A stretch of 64,000 bases of DNA. Origin: Colletotrichum lupini (taxonomy: Eukaryota > Ascomycota > Sordariomycetes > Glomerellales > Glomerellaceae). The DNA is taken from the NCBI RefSeq assembly GCF_023278565.1, contig NC_064672.1, positions 4,216,001-4,280,000 of the forward strand. Reading direction: 5' to 3'. Positions 25,546 to 35,521 of this stretch are shown one piece after another. A model generated the notes under the pieces. It searched no databases. It had not been told where the DNA came from and worked only from the letters and a program-made list of their open reading frames with translations. The position numbers were made by a program, and so were the translations under genes. The stretch's first letter is position 1. Each line of letters begins with the position of its first letter.

Positions 25546-26172
25546 ATGCATGAATGGGCACATCGAGTTTACACTTACACCAAACCTCTCACCCAAACCA
25601 ACAAACCCCCCCAACGATCGATCGTGCCCATCTTCATCGAAACAGCAGAATCTATTCGCCGTAGTAAGACGCACTACTGTCGTTACATTTATGCCAAACA
25701 ACAGTCTCTCCGCTCCCGTCTAATCCTACCCAACGCCGAGATCGAGGTTCCTCGACGCCTCGGGCCGGATGTACATCGACGAGAACGGGGTGGAGCAGAA
25801 GTGGGCTTGAACTGCCTAGCCGCGTTCGTCGCGTGTCGTGGAAAGAGAGTTTAAGGAGATGCAGACTTTGCGTGATGGTGGTCCAGGGGAGTCGGAGGCT
25901 GTTGAGGGGGGGATGGGGCCCGGAGACGGGGATCGGGGATCGGGATCGGGGTGGGTACCGGAGTGGGACAGTAAGAATGAGGCCAAGGCCGTCTTTGGGA
26001 CTCGTGTATCATGTTGGAGATGCCGGATCTGAGAAGGGGGGTTCATTTGACTGCCGGCGGGCATTATCTCGAGACTTGGAGGGTGGAGGATGGGGAAGGG
26101 GAAGGGTGGGGGGGTGGTTTGCTTGCTGAGACGAGGTTGCGAACGTTATTTTCGAAGACGGCGAGCCTCTGA
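25546..26172 (+). pseudogene. broken SnoaL-like (NTF2-fold) gene, paralogue of the gene at 27274-27726
   Basis: Conceptual pieces in three frames match the intact SnoaL-like gene 1.1 kb downstream in order. ETAESIRRSKTHYCRY (from about 25639) pairs with the intact protein's AEIIRRKKAQYCRF. FLDASGRMYIDENGVEQKW (25748-25804) pairs with its DLDG...RYRW part. EFKEMQTL pairs with FKVMQTM. EAKAVFG, then VYHVGDAGSEKG, then GGHYLETWR pair with VKAVFG, IYHAGTRGSESG and GHYHETWR; the end LRTLFSK pairs with MRRLYSK. The pieces are separated by three single-base shifts (about 25746, 26003, and in the G-run 26036-26041) and two in-frame stops (TGA 25808-25810, TAG 25817-25819). There is also a low-complexity Gly/Asp/Ser insertion at about 25895-25960. 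Introns do not explain these breaks. Some shifts could be assembly errors, but the two stops argue for real decay. Confidence 0.75.
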
Positions 26173-27273
26173 GAGGTATCGTGGTGTTGAGAGAGATGTC
26201 TGAGTTAAGATGTTGCTGATTGTGGTTGTGGTTGAGGGTTTCAAGGCTGTCTTGAACCGGATGCGGTACGTTCGAGGAGAGATGAGATATCAGATGCGGA
26301 CAAGGCGAACATATCTTACTTGGGATATCTCGATCGCTTGAGACTGGAACTCCGACTTTGCGGCAGACATGTTGCAAGGCTTTGACTGCGATAGGACTGT
26401 GATGAGATCGAACCTGCTTATCTTACGATATCACGATCGATGGTGCAAGACAGTCTTAACGCTTCATCATCAGTCCTGTCTGGGCATCACTGATAGGAGA
26501 CATGCCGCCAAAGGCCTGTGAAAGCTTCGCCAAAGAGGTGGTGGTACCACTTGATGAACTTTTTTTTTTTGACAACCCGATCTTGACTGTCTCTTGGCCT
26601 CGATGCTCACAGGAAGCAACAAGCGAAAATAGATGTATTTCCAAGGACGATATGTGCGTCGAGGACTACCAACTGAATTGAACAAGCCCCTTGCTAGTCT
26701 TGCCGAAAGACTTACCTCAAACGATGCTTGAGTGCTAAGAAGGGGGAAATCTGCACTTCCTATCACTTAATCGGACGGGACCCTGGATATTGAGGTTCTC
26801 ACCAAGATCACATGAATGCTTAAATCATCACTATCATACAATGCCCGATGAACCAGTGGGACCCCTGCTTGGCATGCTATGGACAAGTGCTTACGCCCCT
26901 CTAACCATCCTAGTAAATTGATGGGTCGATTGCTGGAGGGCTGCCACAGCTGCAGGAAACCCCCATGTCTTCAACGGTCTCGATGTTACCATGATTCTTC
27001 AATAGGTAATTCGAGCGTGGGAAGTATCTGATATCAACTCCCTTCTTGGCAGAAAGTGTGATGATCGATAGCGTCCCCGCAAAACCCCCTCTTCTGCTTG
27101 TGACTCGATGATGGGGCATAGACTGGTACATAGCGCTGGGATATGTCGGAAAACAATAGACGGAGGACGTGATTATTTCCTTTACTCATTTACCATCGTT
27201 GTTGCGATCAGCTTATGTCTGCTGTCCTCCCTCGCATCTCGGACCCTCGAGAAACCAAAATACCGAACAAAAG
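26173..27273. other. intergenic between SnoaL-like pseudogene and SnoaL-like gene
   Basis: No gene seen. The sequence is less GC-rich than its surroundings and includes a T10 run at about 26561-26570. The final 100 bases form the likely leader of the gene at 27274. Confidence 0.55.
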
Positions 27274-27726
27274 ATGGCAATCTCCCCCGAAGTAGCAGAA
27301 ATCATCCGCCGCAAAAAAGCCCAATACTGCCGCTTCGCCGACACATGCGACTGGGACCGCTTCGACACAATCATGCTCCCCACCCTCACCTTCGAGGCCT
27401 TCGACCTAGACGGCAGCATCCTGATCCTCAACGGCGTCCGGTACCGCTGGACCTCGCGCGAAGCGTGGGTCGCGCACTTTAGCGAGGCCTTTAAAGTCAT
27501 GCAGACGATGCACCTGACGGACGCGGGGGATCTGGAGCAGGTTTCCGAGGACGAGGTCAAGGCTGTGTTTGGGGTGATTTATCACGCTGGAACGAGGGGC
27601 TCGGAGTCGGGGTTGCATTCTACGGGCGCGGGGCATTATCATGAGACGTGGCGAAGAGTTGAGGGGGATTGGTTTATGGAGAGGTGTTGTATGAGGAGGT
27701 TGTATTCTAAAGTCATGCAGATTTGA
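27274..27726 (+). CDS. SnoaL-like (NTF2-fold) domain protein
   Basis: Single-exon frame of 150 residues; the ATG at 27274 follows an A-rich leader (AACAAAAG), and the upstream in-frame ATG-like start at 27169 lacks family sequence. The whole protein is one SnoaL-like domain: an N-terminal helix with IIRRKKAQYCRFAD, a strand carrying TFEAFDLDG, a central FKVMQTMHLTDAGDLEQ segment, and the C-terminal sheet with GHYHETWRRVEGDWFM. The fold is shared by polyketide cyclases, scytalone dehydratase and limonene-epoxide hydrolase. The histidines in MHLTDAG and GHYHETW could line the pocket, but the reaction is unknown. No signal peptide or membrane segment. A decayed paralogue lies just upstream, so the pair probably arose by tandem duplication. 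Many fungal members are stand-alone and of unknown role; a small-molecule enzyme is the likeliest reading. Confidence 0.88.
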   Translation: MAISPEVAEIIRRKKAQYCRFADTCDWDRFDTIMLPTLTFEAFDLDGSILILNGVRYRWTSREAWVAHFSEAFKVMQTMHLTDAGDLEQVSEDEVKAVFGVIYHAGTRGSESGLHSTGAGHYHETWRRVEGDWFMERCCMRRLYSKVMQI

Positions 27727-28814
27727 TGGTTTTATGAGTTAACGGCAGTGTTTAAGGGCTGGAAGATGGAATGGTACAATTGAGATGTTAAGCCGTGTTT
27801 CCAATAGTCTGAAAGTAGTTAGTGGTGTTTTCTTGGTTCGGTTCGCTGTTAACCCGGAGGTTGTTGAGCGAAGAGAGAAGACAAAGTGAAGAATTTTCTA
27901 TTATACCTGTTGTTCTCCCAGTGGCGGCAGGCCACGATAGTATCACGGCGAAGTAGTTGCATAAATAGCGTCCTGTGCCGCCGATGCCGTTTCTTTCTCC
28001 GTCGGGGCCTGTCTCCTTTCTGATGCCATCCTCCACCTCTCTTGTGACATCTCACCACTCCCTACTTTTCTCTTATTCGTCGCTGTTAGTCTTCCAATCT
28101 TAACTACGCTTTACGATTTTATCGTCGCTCCCCGTGAACTTAGTCAAAGTGGTCCGTCCAATGGTCCGATGGCCTCGAGACAAGGAGACAATCAAGCCCG
28201 GTAGAATTATATCTCGCATGCTTATTAGAGGGCCTCAGAGCCGAAGAATACAGCACTATGACTGATCTGACATTAACACAGTATTCCGACAACGAGGCCA
28301 GAGTCGTAAATCGGTATCTAACCAATTTCCACGTACGATCATTTACGGGATCAAATTATGAGGTTCTTCGTATGTCCAAGAGAGAATGCTGTTTCGTCCC
28401 TCAGCCTTTGGTAACTCGCACATGATCCTTTGGCAAAAGCTGCTCCGATGAGAGCCACGATGCCATGTTGTCGAATTCCCTCTCAATTTGCCCAAGTAAG
28501 TTAATGCGCTGTTTGTATATAGCCATAGAAGTTGATCTTGACTTGATTTTAATCCATTTCAATACACCAATCAAGTAAAATCCGACATCAGTACCATCAT
28601 CCATGGAAGAATGACCGCAAATCGCCCAACCGGCTGCTTGAGAGGCACATGTAGCCTCAGTGAAAGGAAACAAACAATGAGAAGAGGGACAAGCTGGCAG
28701 CGAAGGATCTCAGCACAACCAAGTGTTTTTCTGAAGACTTCCACAAACAATGCTCACTGAAGCGTGGTGAACAGCTTACTTAGAGAGGATAAGACGGCAT
28801 TCTCCGTGTGAGAC
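27727..28814. other. intergenic, no gene seen
   Basis: About 1.1 kb without a recognisable gene. A 90-residue minus-strand frame at 28401-28673 has no family features. Base composition is more AT-rich than in the housekeeping part of the window. Confidence 0.5.
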
Positions 28815-29051
28815 ATGGCGGGCGCTGCCAAGTTGAGATCTCAGATCTTAAAATCACGACCGGGGACGTCTGAAAGGTATGATTGGAAAATTTGGCTTGA
28901 CAAACGGGGAAATTGGTCTCTTTTGGTTCATGATGGAAAGATCAAGTATGACCTAATTGCTCCCCACATCGAAACAACGAGCTGGACAAAGTTGGAAGAC
29001 ATTTTTTCGTTTGAGGACTTTCTTTTTGAGTCTCTTAACTTATGCAAATAG
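28815..29051 (+). CDS. doubtful small ORF, unknown
   Basis: A 78-residue frame with an in-frame stop directly upstream of its ATG. The translation looks protein-like (YDWKIWLDKRGNWSLLVHDG, an aromatic-rich end with EDIFSFEDFLFESL) rather than the Arg/Pro/Ser mixture of chance frames here. Codon third positions are AT-rich, unlike the housekeeping neighbours, which would fit a fast-evolving or acquired fragment. I recognise no domain. It may be a remnant exon or chance. Confidence 0.25.
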   Translation: MAGAAKLRSQILKSRPGTSERYDWKIWLDKRGNWSLLVHDGKIKYDLIAPHIETTSWTKLEDIFSFEDFLFESLNLCK

Positions 29052-29380
29052 CCAAGCGAGAGGAACTGTGCAATGTCCTTTGGCCTAGAGTCACCCGTCT
29101 GACCTTTCAACACGTGAAGAGAATGTTTACTTCTGAATGATGGCTACTCCAAACGCCAGACGAAACATGAAGATGACCCGGGAGCACAATGAGAGCCACA
29201 GAAACTGTGTAGATCTAGACACGCCCGACAAATTGCTGGGAAAAGCCCTGCCAGGCCTGGATGTGTCTCCGTCGTTGTATCTGGACCCTTGTGTGGAATG
29301 TTGCCTTTAAAAAAGCCGAGCTGACAGAGTTGGCCCGTGAAACAAAACACCGTACGCCGCCTTTATCGATATGCAAGCCC
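29052..29380. other. short intergenic region
   Basis: About 330 bases between the doubtful ORF and the 3' end of the Vps24 gene. It should include the Vps24 3' untranslated region on the minus strand. Nothing else seen. Confidence 0.5.
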
Positions 29381-30131
29381 TTAGCTCCGCAAGGCCTCCA
29401 GTCTGTTGCGCATCTGATTCATCATAGCCTCGGCATCCTCTTCCTCCTCCTCGACCTCGACCGGCTTGGGTTCTTGCGTGACCGGCGCAGCGGGGAGCTT
29501 CTCCTTGGACATGCGGTCCTTGAGAATCTCGCCGAGGACCTTGTCGACCTCGCCCTCGGCCTCCTCCTCTTCGAACTCGTCCATGTCCTCGGGCAGACTC
29601 TCGCCCACCATCTCCTCGATAATGCCGGCCTTCATCAACTCCGCGCTGAGTTCCTGCATCGTGCCGGCCAGCTCAGGTAGCCGAATCAAACGGTTGACGT
29701 CCTTCATCACGCCGACGCTCGCGCGTATGCTGCCCTCAATCTTCCTCACGGCAAACGCCTCGTTGACCTGCATTTGCACGCTGTTCAGTTGCGCCTTGGA
29801 AGTAACTAGGCGATTGCTCGTCTTGCGCGCGCGGATGAGTTCCCGCGCAAAGTCGCGCGCTTCCTTCTGTGCTTGTTTCTGTCTCGTCGGGTCTCGTTGG
29901 GCTCGCTTATCGGCTTGGAGGATGAGGTTCTTCGTCTTGGCCTCGACTTGCCTGACTTGGTTGATGTCGCGGTCGAGTTTACGTATGTTCGAGCGAATGA
30001 GAGCATTGCATTTCCGCAGCTATTCAGATACAAACTCATTAGAAATTTCCCAAGGCACTGCTGCCACGACGGGCGTAATCTACCTGTTGCTGCGGATCAG
30101 GCTTGACGAATATGGCTCTCAGCGTCTCCAT
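29381..30131 (-). CDS. vps24: ESCRT-III subunit Vps24 (CHMP3)
   Basis: Two exons on the minus strand: 30131-30084 (16 codons, METLRAIFVKPDPQQQ) and 30019-29381, giving 228 residues; the intron is GTAGAT...AATAG. Vps24 polymerises with Snf7 and Vps2 on endosomal membranes to pinch off intraluminal vesicles. The protein shows the Snf7-family layout. A basic helical N-terminal half contains FVKPDPQ, RKLDRDI, IRARKTSNRL and SKAQLNSVQMQ. The Vps24-typical core MKDVNRLIRLPEL...MKAGIIEEMV follows, then an acidic region, and a C-terminal MIT-interacting motif (MRNRLEALR) of the kind that recruits the ATPase Vps4. The core phrase SKAQLNSV with AGIIEEM points to Vps24 rather than Vps2, although the first exon looks Vps2-like. 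Length is normal for the family. Divergent from the p23 gene. Confidence 0.93.
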
Positions 30132-31902
30132 GTTGTGCGGATCGACAAGCAAAAGGGCCGAAGGAAACCGTCAATACAGAGAGCCTAGGATACCGAGGCT
30201 TCGTGATGGTATGTAGTGGATGGTTCTTCGTAGCGCGTTGTGTTAGGCTGTCGCCAGCCTCGTCGTTTGCCAGGTTCAATCAGCGCTGCCTTGGGTTGGG
30301 AAGCGATGTGTCGTCATTCCCTGCTTGCCGCATCGACTGATACGGCTTGTAGTGGGGGATAGTCGTCACGTGGGGAAAGTGTGATTGATATGCACTTAAT
30401 CAACTGAGTGCAAGTAAGGAGGGAGTGCATCTGACGAGTACCGCATTAAGCGAGTGGGTGGTTGACGCTGGATGGGGGCCTGGAAAGCTTCGACTGACTG
30501 AACTGGCACCTTGGCAGTAACAAGAAACACATTTTGAGTCAATGACTGCAGCCTTTGGTTCATCCTGAAATCTAAAAGCCATTCAATCGGTAACCATTGG
30601 CAGGATGAGAGGTCTCTCAGTCGAATGAGAAGCTGCTCGCCCCTGTGTCATCCAGCGGACAGTTTGGGAATCCGAGTGCGGGCAGTGAGTATCACACAGG
30701 TAGGCGAATCGCACGTTCCGGGCGGCCCGTATTGCAGCAAATGAGACCCCTGGTGGATAAGAAATCGGCAAGGGCCCACGATGATCTCACTGCCTGCCTT
30801 AGTTGACCCGCGTCGGAAGACAGGACGAAGTTACGCTGTTGTGGCTGGCTACCTACCTACCTTATACATAGATGGATGTCAAGTACCGTAGTTGGATGCT
30901 CAGGCCCGGTTGGATGACAGCTCCGACGCCGAGGGACCTGGGAATCAGAATGAAGAACAGACTTTCGTCTCGCCGGAAGATCAAAGATTCCAGATCGCCT
31001 TACATTAGTTGACACAAGGGAACAGACTGCTCCAGGTCGATTTTGTTGTGTGCATGCGTCTGCCATGATGCGCCTCACCAAGAGCTGCAGGCAAGCGACA
31101 TCTATCCACTCAGAATGCTTCTTACGCCTATTTCGTGGGGTTGCAGGGGGCTGGAAAGCTCTTTCGGCCGCGAAGCCAACGTCAGCAAAGAGGGGAAGAC
31201 AGGGAAACAGGTACTCGCATCTGGGGCAACAGTCCCACATGGAAAGAAGTACCTGGTATCAACTGGAAAGACAGAAAAGAGGCTCGGCCAGGTACCTGGC
31301 ACCGCCAAAAGAAGAATAGGGAAAAAAAATAAACAGCCCTGGACTGAACGGGAGGGAGGAGGGGAACTTGGAGGGGGGGGAAAGGAGGCGGGATTTCTAA
31401 GTGTACAGTGCGTTCAGCCCTGCCAGGGTCCGGTCCGCAGCGGCCCAGTGGTGGTGGCAGCACCAGTTGGCCCCCAGTGCCAGTGCCAGCCTGGAGCTGT
31501 TAGTGCTGCGAGGTACTCCGTAAGGTAGGTGCTCTGTGCATCCTGCCGCCTGCCTGGTGTGGGTTACTACTAAATCTTTCGGATTCGAGCGCCTTCTACA
31601 ATTGCCCGTGATCTCCAGGCGGTAACTGGAGCCCACCCGGCCTCACCCCAACCAAGGGCCCAGCCTTTTCAAACCTGTAGCCTCACAACCCCCTCCAGCT
31701 TCTCTCTTCCACACACTCTCAACTCCTCCAACTCCAACAGTCGTTGTCGATATCTGCACAACGTCTACACATAATACCCCTTCTCACTAGGTCAATTTGC
31801 CAACCGCGATTGCCTCCTTGCGACACCTTTGCGCCTCGCGTGAATCAACCTACCCCTCATCCCCCGTCATAGCTCCCTGCTCGACAAATTCCCACCAGCA
31901 AA
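30132..31902. other. divergent intergenic region, Vps24 / p23
   Basis: About 1.8 kb between two genes transcribed outwards, so it carries both promoters. It contains a TACCTACCTACCTTATAC word (about 30851-30868), GGTACTCCGTAAGGTAGGT at 31512-31530 and a G-rich stretch at 31349-31392. The final 250 bases are a C/T-rich leader leading to the p23 start at 31903. No gene seen. Confidence 0.6.
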
Positions 31903-32795
31903 ATGTCTGCCACCACACAAACTCCTGAGGGTACGTACAAGCTCATCTTCCCATTTGGCGCGTTCTAGGAATTCAATCGCCGACTTATACATCCGCCGGC
32001 AACTCATGCTATCTTCATTTTTGAAGTCACGCCCTTAACCCCCATGTCGGAACATGCGCCGAAGCTAACCCGGTCTCCCCCCCACAGTTCTATGGGCCCA
32101 GCGCTCCAGCTCTTCAGACGCCTCCAAGAACTTCGTCTACTTGACGATCACCGTTCCCGATGTTCCCAAGTCCAGTCTCAAGGTCGACCTGAAGCCTACC
32201 GGCCTGTCCTTCAGTGGTACCTCCGACTCTCTGAAGCGCTCGTATGCCGTTGACCTCGAGCTGTACGCTGAGATCGACCCCGCTGAGAGCAAGGTCAACC
32301 ACACCGGCAAGAATGTCGAGTTCAAGCTCCAGAAGAAGGAACTCAAGGAGGAGTACTGGCCTCGCCTGCTCAAGGAGGCCAAGAAGGTCCACTTCCTGAA
32401 GACCGACTTTGACAAGTGGGTCGATGAGGACGAGCAGGATGAGGCTGCCGAGGAGGATTTCTCTCAGTTCGGCGGTATGGGTACGTGATTTACAAACTCC
32501 CTTGCAACCCAACACCCCGCCATGGCGGATTATGGTGCAATAGAGCCTTTCCAGTTGCAAAGACTAACACGTTCGTTTACTAGGTGGCATGCCTGGTATG
32601 GGTGGCCCCGGCGGCGGCGACTTCGGCGGCATCGACTTCTCCAAGCTTGGCGGCGGCGGCGCACCGGGTATGGAAGGCTTGGGAGATATGGAGGACGAGG
32701 AAGATGATGAGGATGACGATGACATGCCTGCCTTGGAGGGCGAGGAGGACGACGGCAAGGCCGCACCTGCTGCTGACAAGGCTGCTGCGAAATAA
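31903..32795 (+). CDS. sba1: p23 / Sba1 family Hsp90 co-chaperone
   Basis: Three exons: 31903-31930, 32088-32480 and 32584-32795, giving 210 residues. Introns begin GTACGT and end CACAG or CTAG; frame continuity across both is exact. p23/Sba1 binds the ATP-bound closed form of Hsp90 in the cytosol and slows ATP hydrolysis to hold client proteins. The N-terminal CS domain (about residues 10-115) has VLWAQRSSSSDASKNFVYLT, the strand-rich LKVDLKPTGLSFSG, and the conserved block EYWPRLLKEAKKVHFLKTDF followed by DKWVDEDEQDE, the classic p23 WxxWxD-type region. The tail is Gly/Met-rich (GGMGGMPGMGG...), then strongly acidic (EDEEDDEDDDDMP). The tail length is as usual for filamentous-fungal p23 (S. 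pombe Wos2-like). Convergent with the YRA1 gene. Confidence 0.94.
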
Positions 32796-33733
32796 GCAAT
32801 CTCTTCCTTTATCACGCACCCCGAGACGACTTTCCCGGCACTTAGGCCAGCAATCTTGGCTGCAACGCCCGTGGATACCGCTCTAGACTAACGACTATGA
32901 ATGTACTTTTTCGAATCAAAAGACCAAAAGAAAAGACGACACGTGATCTTTGGGATTGGTTTCTACTTATTTAAGACGAGAACTCAAGGTGTGGTAGGCA
33001 TTTAGCGAATGGATATCATGATTCTCTCAGCATTCTTTCGAACCCCACCGTGGAAGTTACTTCCTAGCAAACGCGGTTCGTGGTCTCTGTCTGTAGGCGC
33101 TCGGTGTACGAGGAGATGTCTAGGATCGAATTTTTGCGTCTGTGAAGCCGGGAAACCTACTTCAAGATCATAGGTTGGTGAATCGATTTGAGAGATCAGC
33201 TGTGTTCCTTTATCTACATCCTTCAAGGTCGCCGCATGCCTGATCGCAAGCTGTCCCCCCCACCCCTCTTCTTCTCGCTAAATAACTGAATGATTCGCTC
33301 AGACACTAATTAATCACGAAGAACTTCACGTTGCGTTATTGAATCTCAAGTTGGGGGCTCGGCGCTTTGTATATTAGAGTCTGTCCGACTTGAGGATCGC
33401 TATAATACATGCCCTGCTATAATTTGGGCGAAGCAGATGGGTGATGTGGTGTTCCGGCTCAATGAAGCCGTGGTTGGTGTTTTTGTGATGTTTGGGAATA
33501 ATTGCCGGAAGGCCGAGGGAGGCAGTCTGAGAGCTTTAAAGAAACCAAAACATGTCGAAACCAAAGCCATAATCCCGTAACCTCCGTGTCTTCTCTCCTT
33601 CCAGCAATCTGTTTGAGAGTTTCGGAGTCGCGCGCATAAGGAAAGTTGAAGGGAGCCCCCCCACACAATGTGCCACTTTGACCTCCTCAGTGCCCAGCGT
33701 TATGTGAATGAGTCTGTAGTAGCTTTGTGCCGT
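32796..33733. other. convergent intergenic region, p23 / YRA1
   Basis: About 940 bases holding the two 3' untranslated regions. No gene or strong repeat seen. Confidence 0.6.
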
Positions 33734-35521
33734 TTACATGATCTCATCCTCCATAGCAGCGTCGCCGTTAGTGGCTGCGGGGGCAGGTGCGGGGGCAGCG
33801 GCGTTCTCATTGGGGTTGGCACCAGACTCGAAGTAATCGGCCATCTCGGAGTCAAGCTCCTCGGCCGTCTTCTTTGCAGGACGGCCGGTGCGCTTGGCAC
33901 GGGGCTTCTTGCCACCAGTGCCAGCAGCGGCAGGGCCACCCTTGCCGGCGTTCGCGTTGTTGCTATTGTTGTTGCGCTTGTTGTTGGCAGCAGACTTGGG
34001 CTGAGCCTTGGGCTGAGCCTTGGGTTGTCTGTTTTCTTGTTAATATGTATTTCAGTATCTCAAAGAGATTTTGCTTACGTGGTGCGCTCAGCAAGAGTCT
34101 TCTTGGCAGGAGGGATGACGTTGGCTGCCTGAGAAGCGCCAACAACGATCTCAATCTAGTTCCCGTTAGAGTGTACATGAAAGGGTATGATACGAGAAGC
34201 TTACCTTGATCGGGCGGTTGTCAACGAGAAGACCGTTCAGCTTCTGGAAGGCCTTGCTAGCGCCATCCGCCTCGCGGAATGTGATGTTGGCAATGCCGCG
34301 GCTAACAGAGTTGGGTCCGTAAGAGATGTCAACTCTCTTGATGGGTCCAACTGATGTGAGAAAGTACTCCTGAAGGGAAAGTCGATGTTAGTTATCCGTA
34401 AGCGTTGATGTTTCAATCACGAGCGTCGTCCGAACCCGAGCCGCACGAGGGGCAAGGAATCGGCAGAAATCCAATAGTCGACCGGAGCACAGGAGGTTGG
34501 CAGCGAGCAGAGCAGTGAGCGTTAGTACGCACGTCAGCGTCCATCCCCAAAGAAGCCCCAGTTGAAGCCATGGCTGCCTCGTGTTCAGTTGCCATCAAGT
34601 CGGAGGGTATCACCCCAAGTCGTAACAGCTGCTGTGGGGGAACGTCGTAACACATGGCCGTAACACCAGTTTCAGACCCAAATAGCCATGTGTATGTACT
34701 ATGCCCCGAAACCCCGCTGAAAGGCCATCCGTCATTGTAGGTTCGCGAATCGATAGCAGCGAAGCTATGTATCGAAGCCGTCCTAGCCTGTGCTGCGACG
34801 TTGCTCACTGCTTTGCTCGCCGGAAAGGGCTTCATATTGCATCATCATGCTGATGAGCGGTGCCAGACCAAGTTGGTCTTGTGGATATCCGTCGAAGACA
34901 GCCAACGTCCCATATTTTCAGTCGGCTGTACCAATTTCTTGGGTGCTGACCAGGCTACCTCAAATTTGGACTGTGTTCGCGCGACAGGGACGTGCTCAAC
35001 TTCTGATGAGCTCTGCGCCGTATCTCAGGATCGCAGATATCGAGGAAGGAGTCTTGGCGGTGTCTTGACGGATTCCGTTTGGGAAGCGGCAATGGCCACA
35101 GTGGATTTGATATCGCTACGACGCCGGCTGGGAAGGAGAGCAGGCGAGAAATAACATGTCGAACCAAGTCCGAGGGCTGAAGAGCCTTATCGGCAACATA
35201 CCTTGATCTGTTGCTCGTTGACATCCTTGGGCTTCGTATGTGTTAGCTTGCGCCAGGATTGACGGAGGGAGGAAAGTAACTTACCAGGTTGCTCACGATG
35301 ACCTTGCTGTCACCAGAGCCTTGCGCAGGCTTGGCGGCATTAGGCTTGTTGGCGGCGGCGCCGCGCGCAGGTCGCGATGTCTTCTGAACACCGCCGACAG
35401 GGGCAGCGGCCGCAGGGCGACCACCGGTGGATCGACGCTGAGAGCGACGGCCGGGTCCGCCGGCAGAACGGCGTTGGGTCGAGAGAATCTCATCGAGAGA
35501 CTGGTCAAGCTTTCCAGACAT
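33734..35521 (-). CDS. yra1: mRNA export adaptor Yra1 / ALYREF (REF family)
   Basis: Five exons on the minus strand: 35521-35285, 35231-35202, 34369-34205, 34155-34079 and 34028-33734, giving 267 residues with exact frame. REF proteins couple transcription and splicing to nuclear export: the RNA helicase Sub2/UAP56 loads them on mRNA and they pass it to Mex67. Residues 4-13 (KLDQSLDEIL) are the N-terminal REF box that binds the helicase. Arg/Gly/Ala-rich sequence follows, then one RRM (about 73-170) starting VIVSNLPKDVNEQQI and containing SRGIANITF as RNP1 equivalent. After an Ala/Gln/Lys/Asn-rich linker comes the second REF box (EELDSEMADYF). The RRM is split by introns of 53, 832, 49 and 50 nt; the 832-nt one is far longer than any other intron here. 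In S. cerevisiae YRA1 a long intron controls expression by feedback, so the size is probably not accidental. Confidence 0.94.
34370..35201 (-). other. long YRA1 intron 2 (832 nt)
   Basis: Donor GTATGT after codon 89, branch-site candidate ATAACTAAC and acceptor CCTTCAG before GAGTAC. It interrupts the RRM. If retained, translation would add four residues and stop (GTA TGT TGC CGA TAA), giving a truncated 93-residue protein without a working RRM. Other introns in the window are 49-157 nt. No convincing alternative exon was recognised inside, although open stretches exist on both strands. Confidence 0.75.

Noticed and set aside
25746..25819. Intron (GT...AG) explaining the first break in the SnoaL-like pseudogene
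   Set aside because: The supposed intron contains sequence that matches the coding part of the intact paralogue, and the later frameshifts remain.
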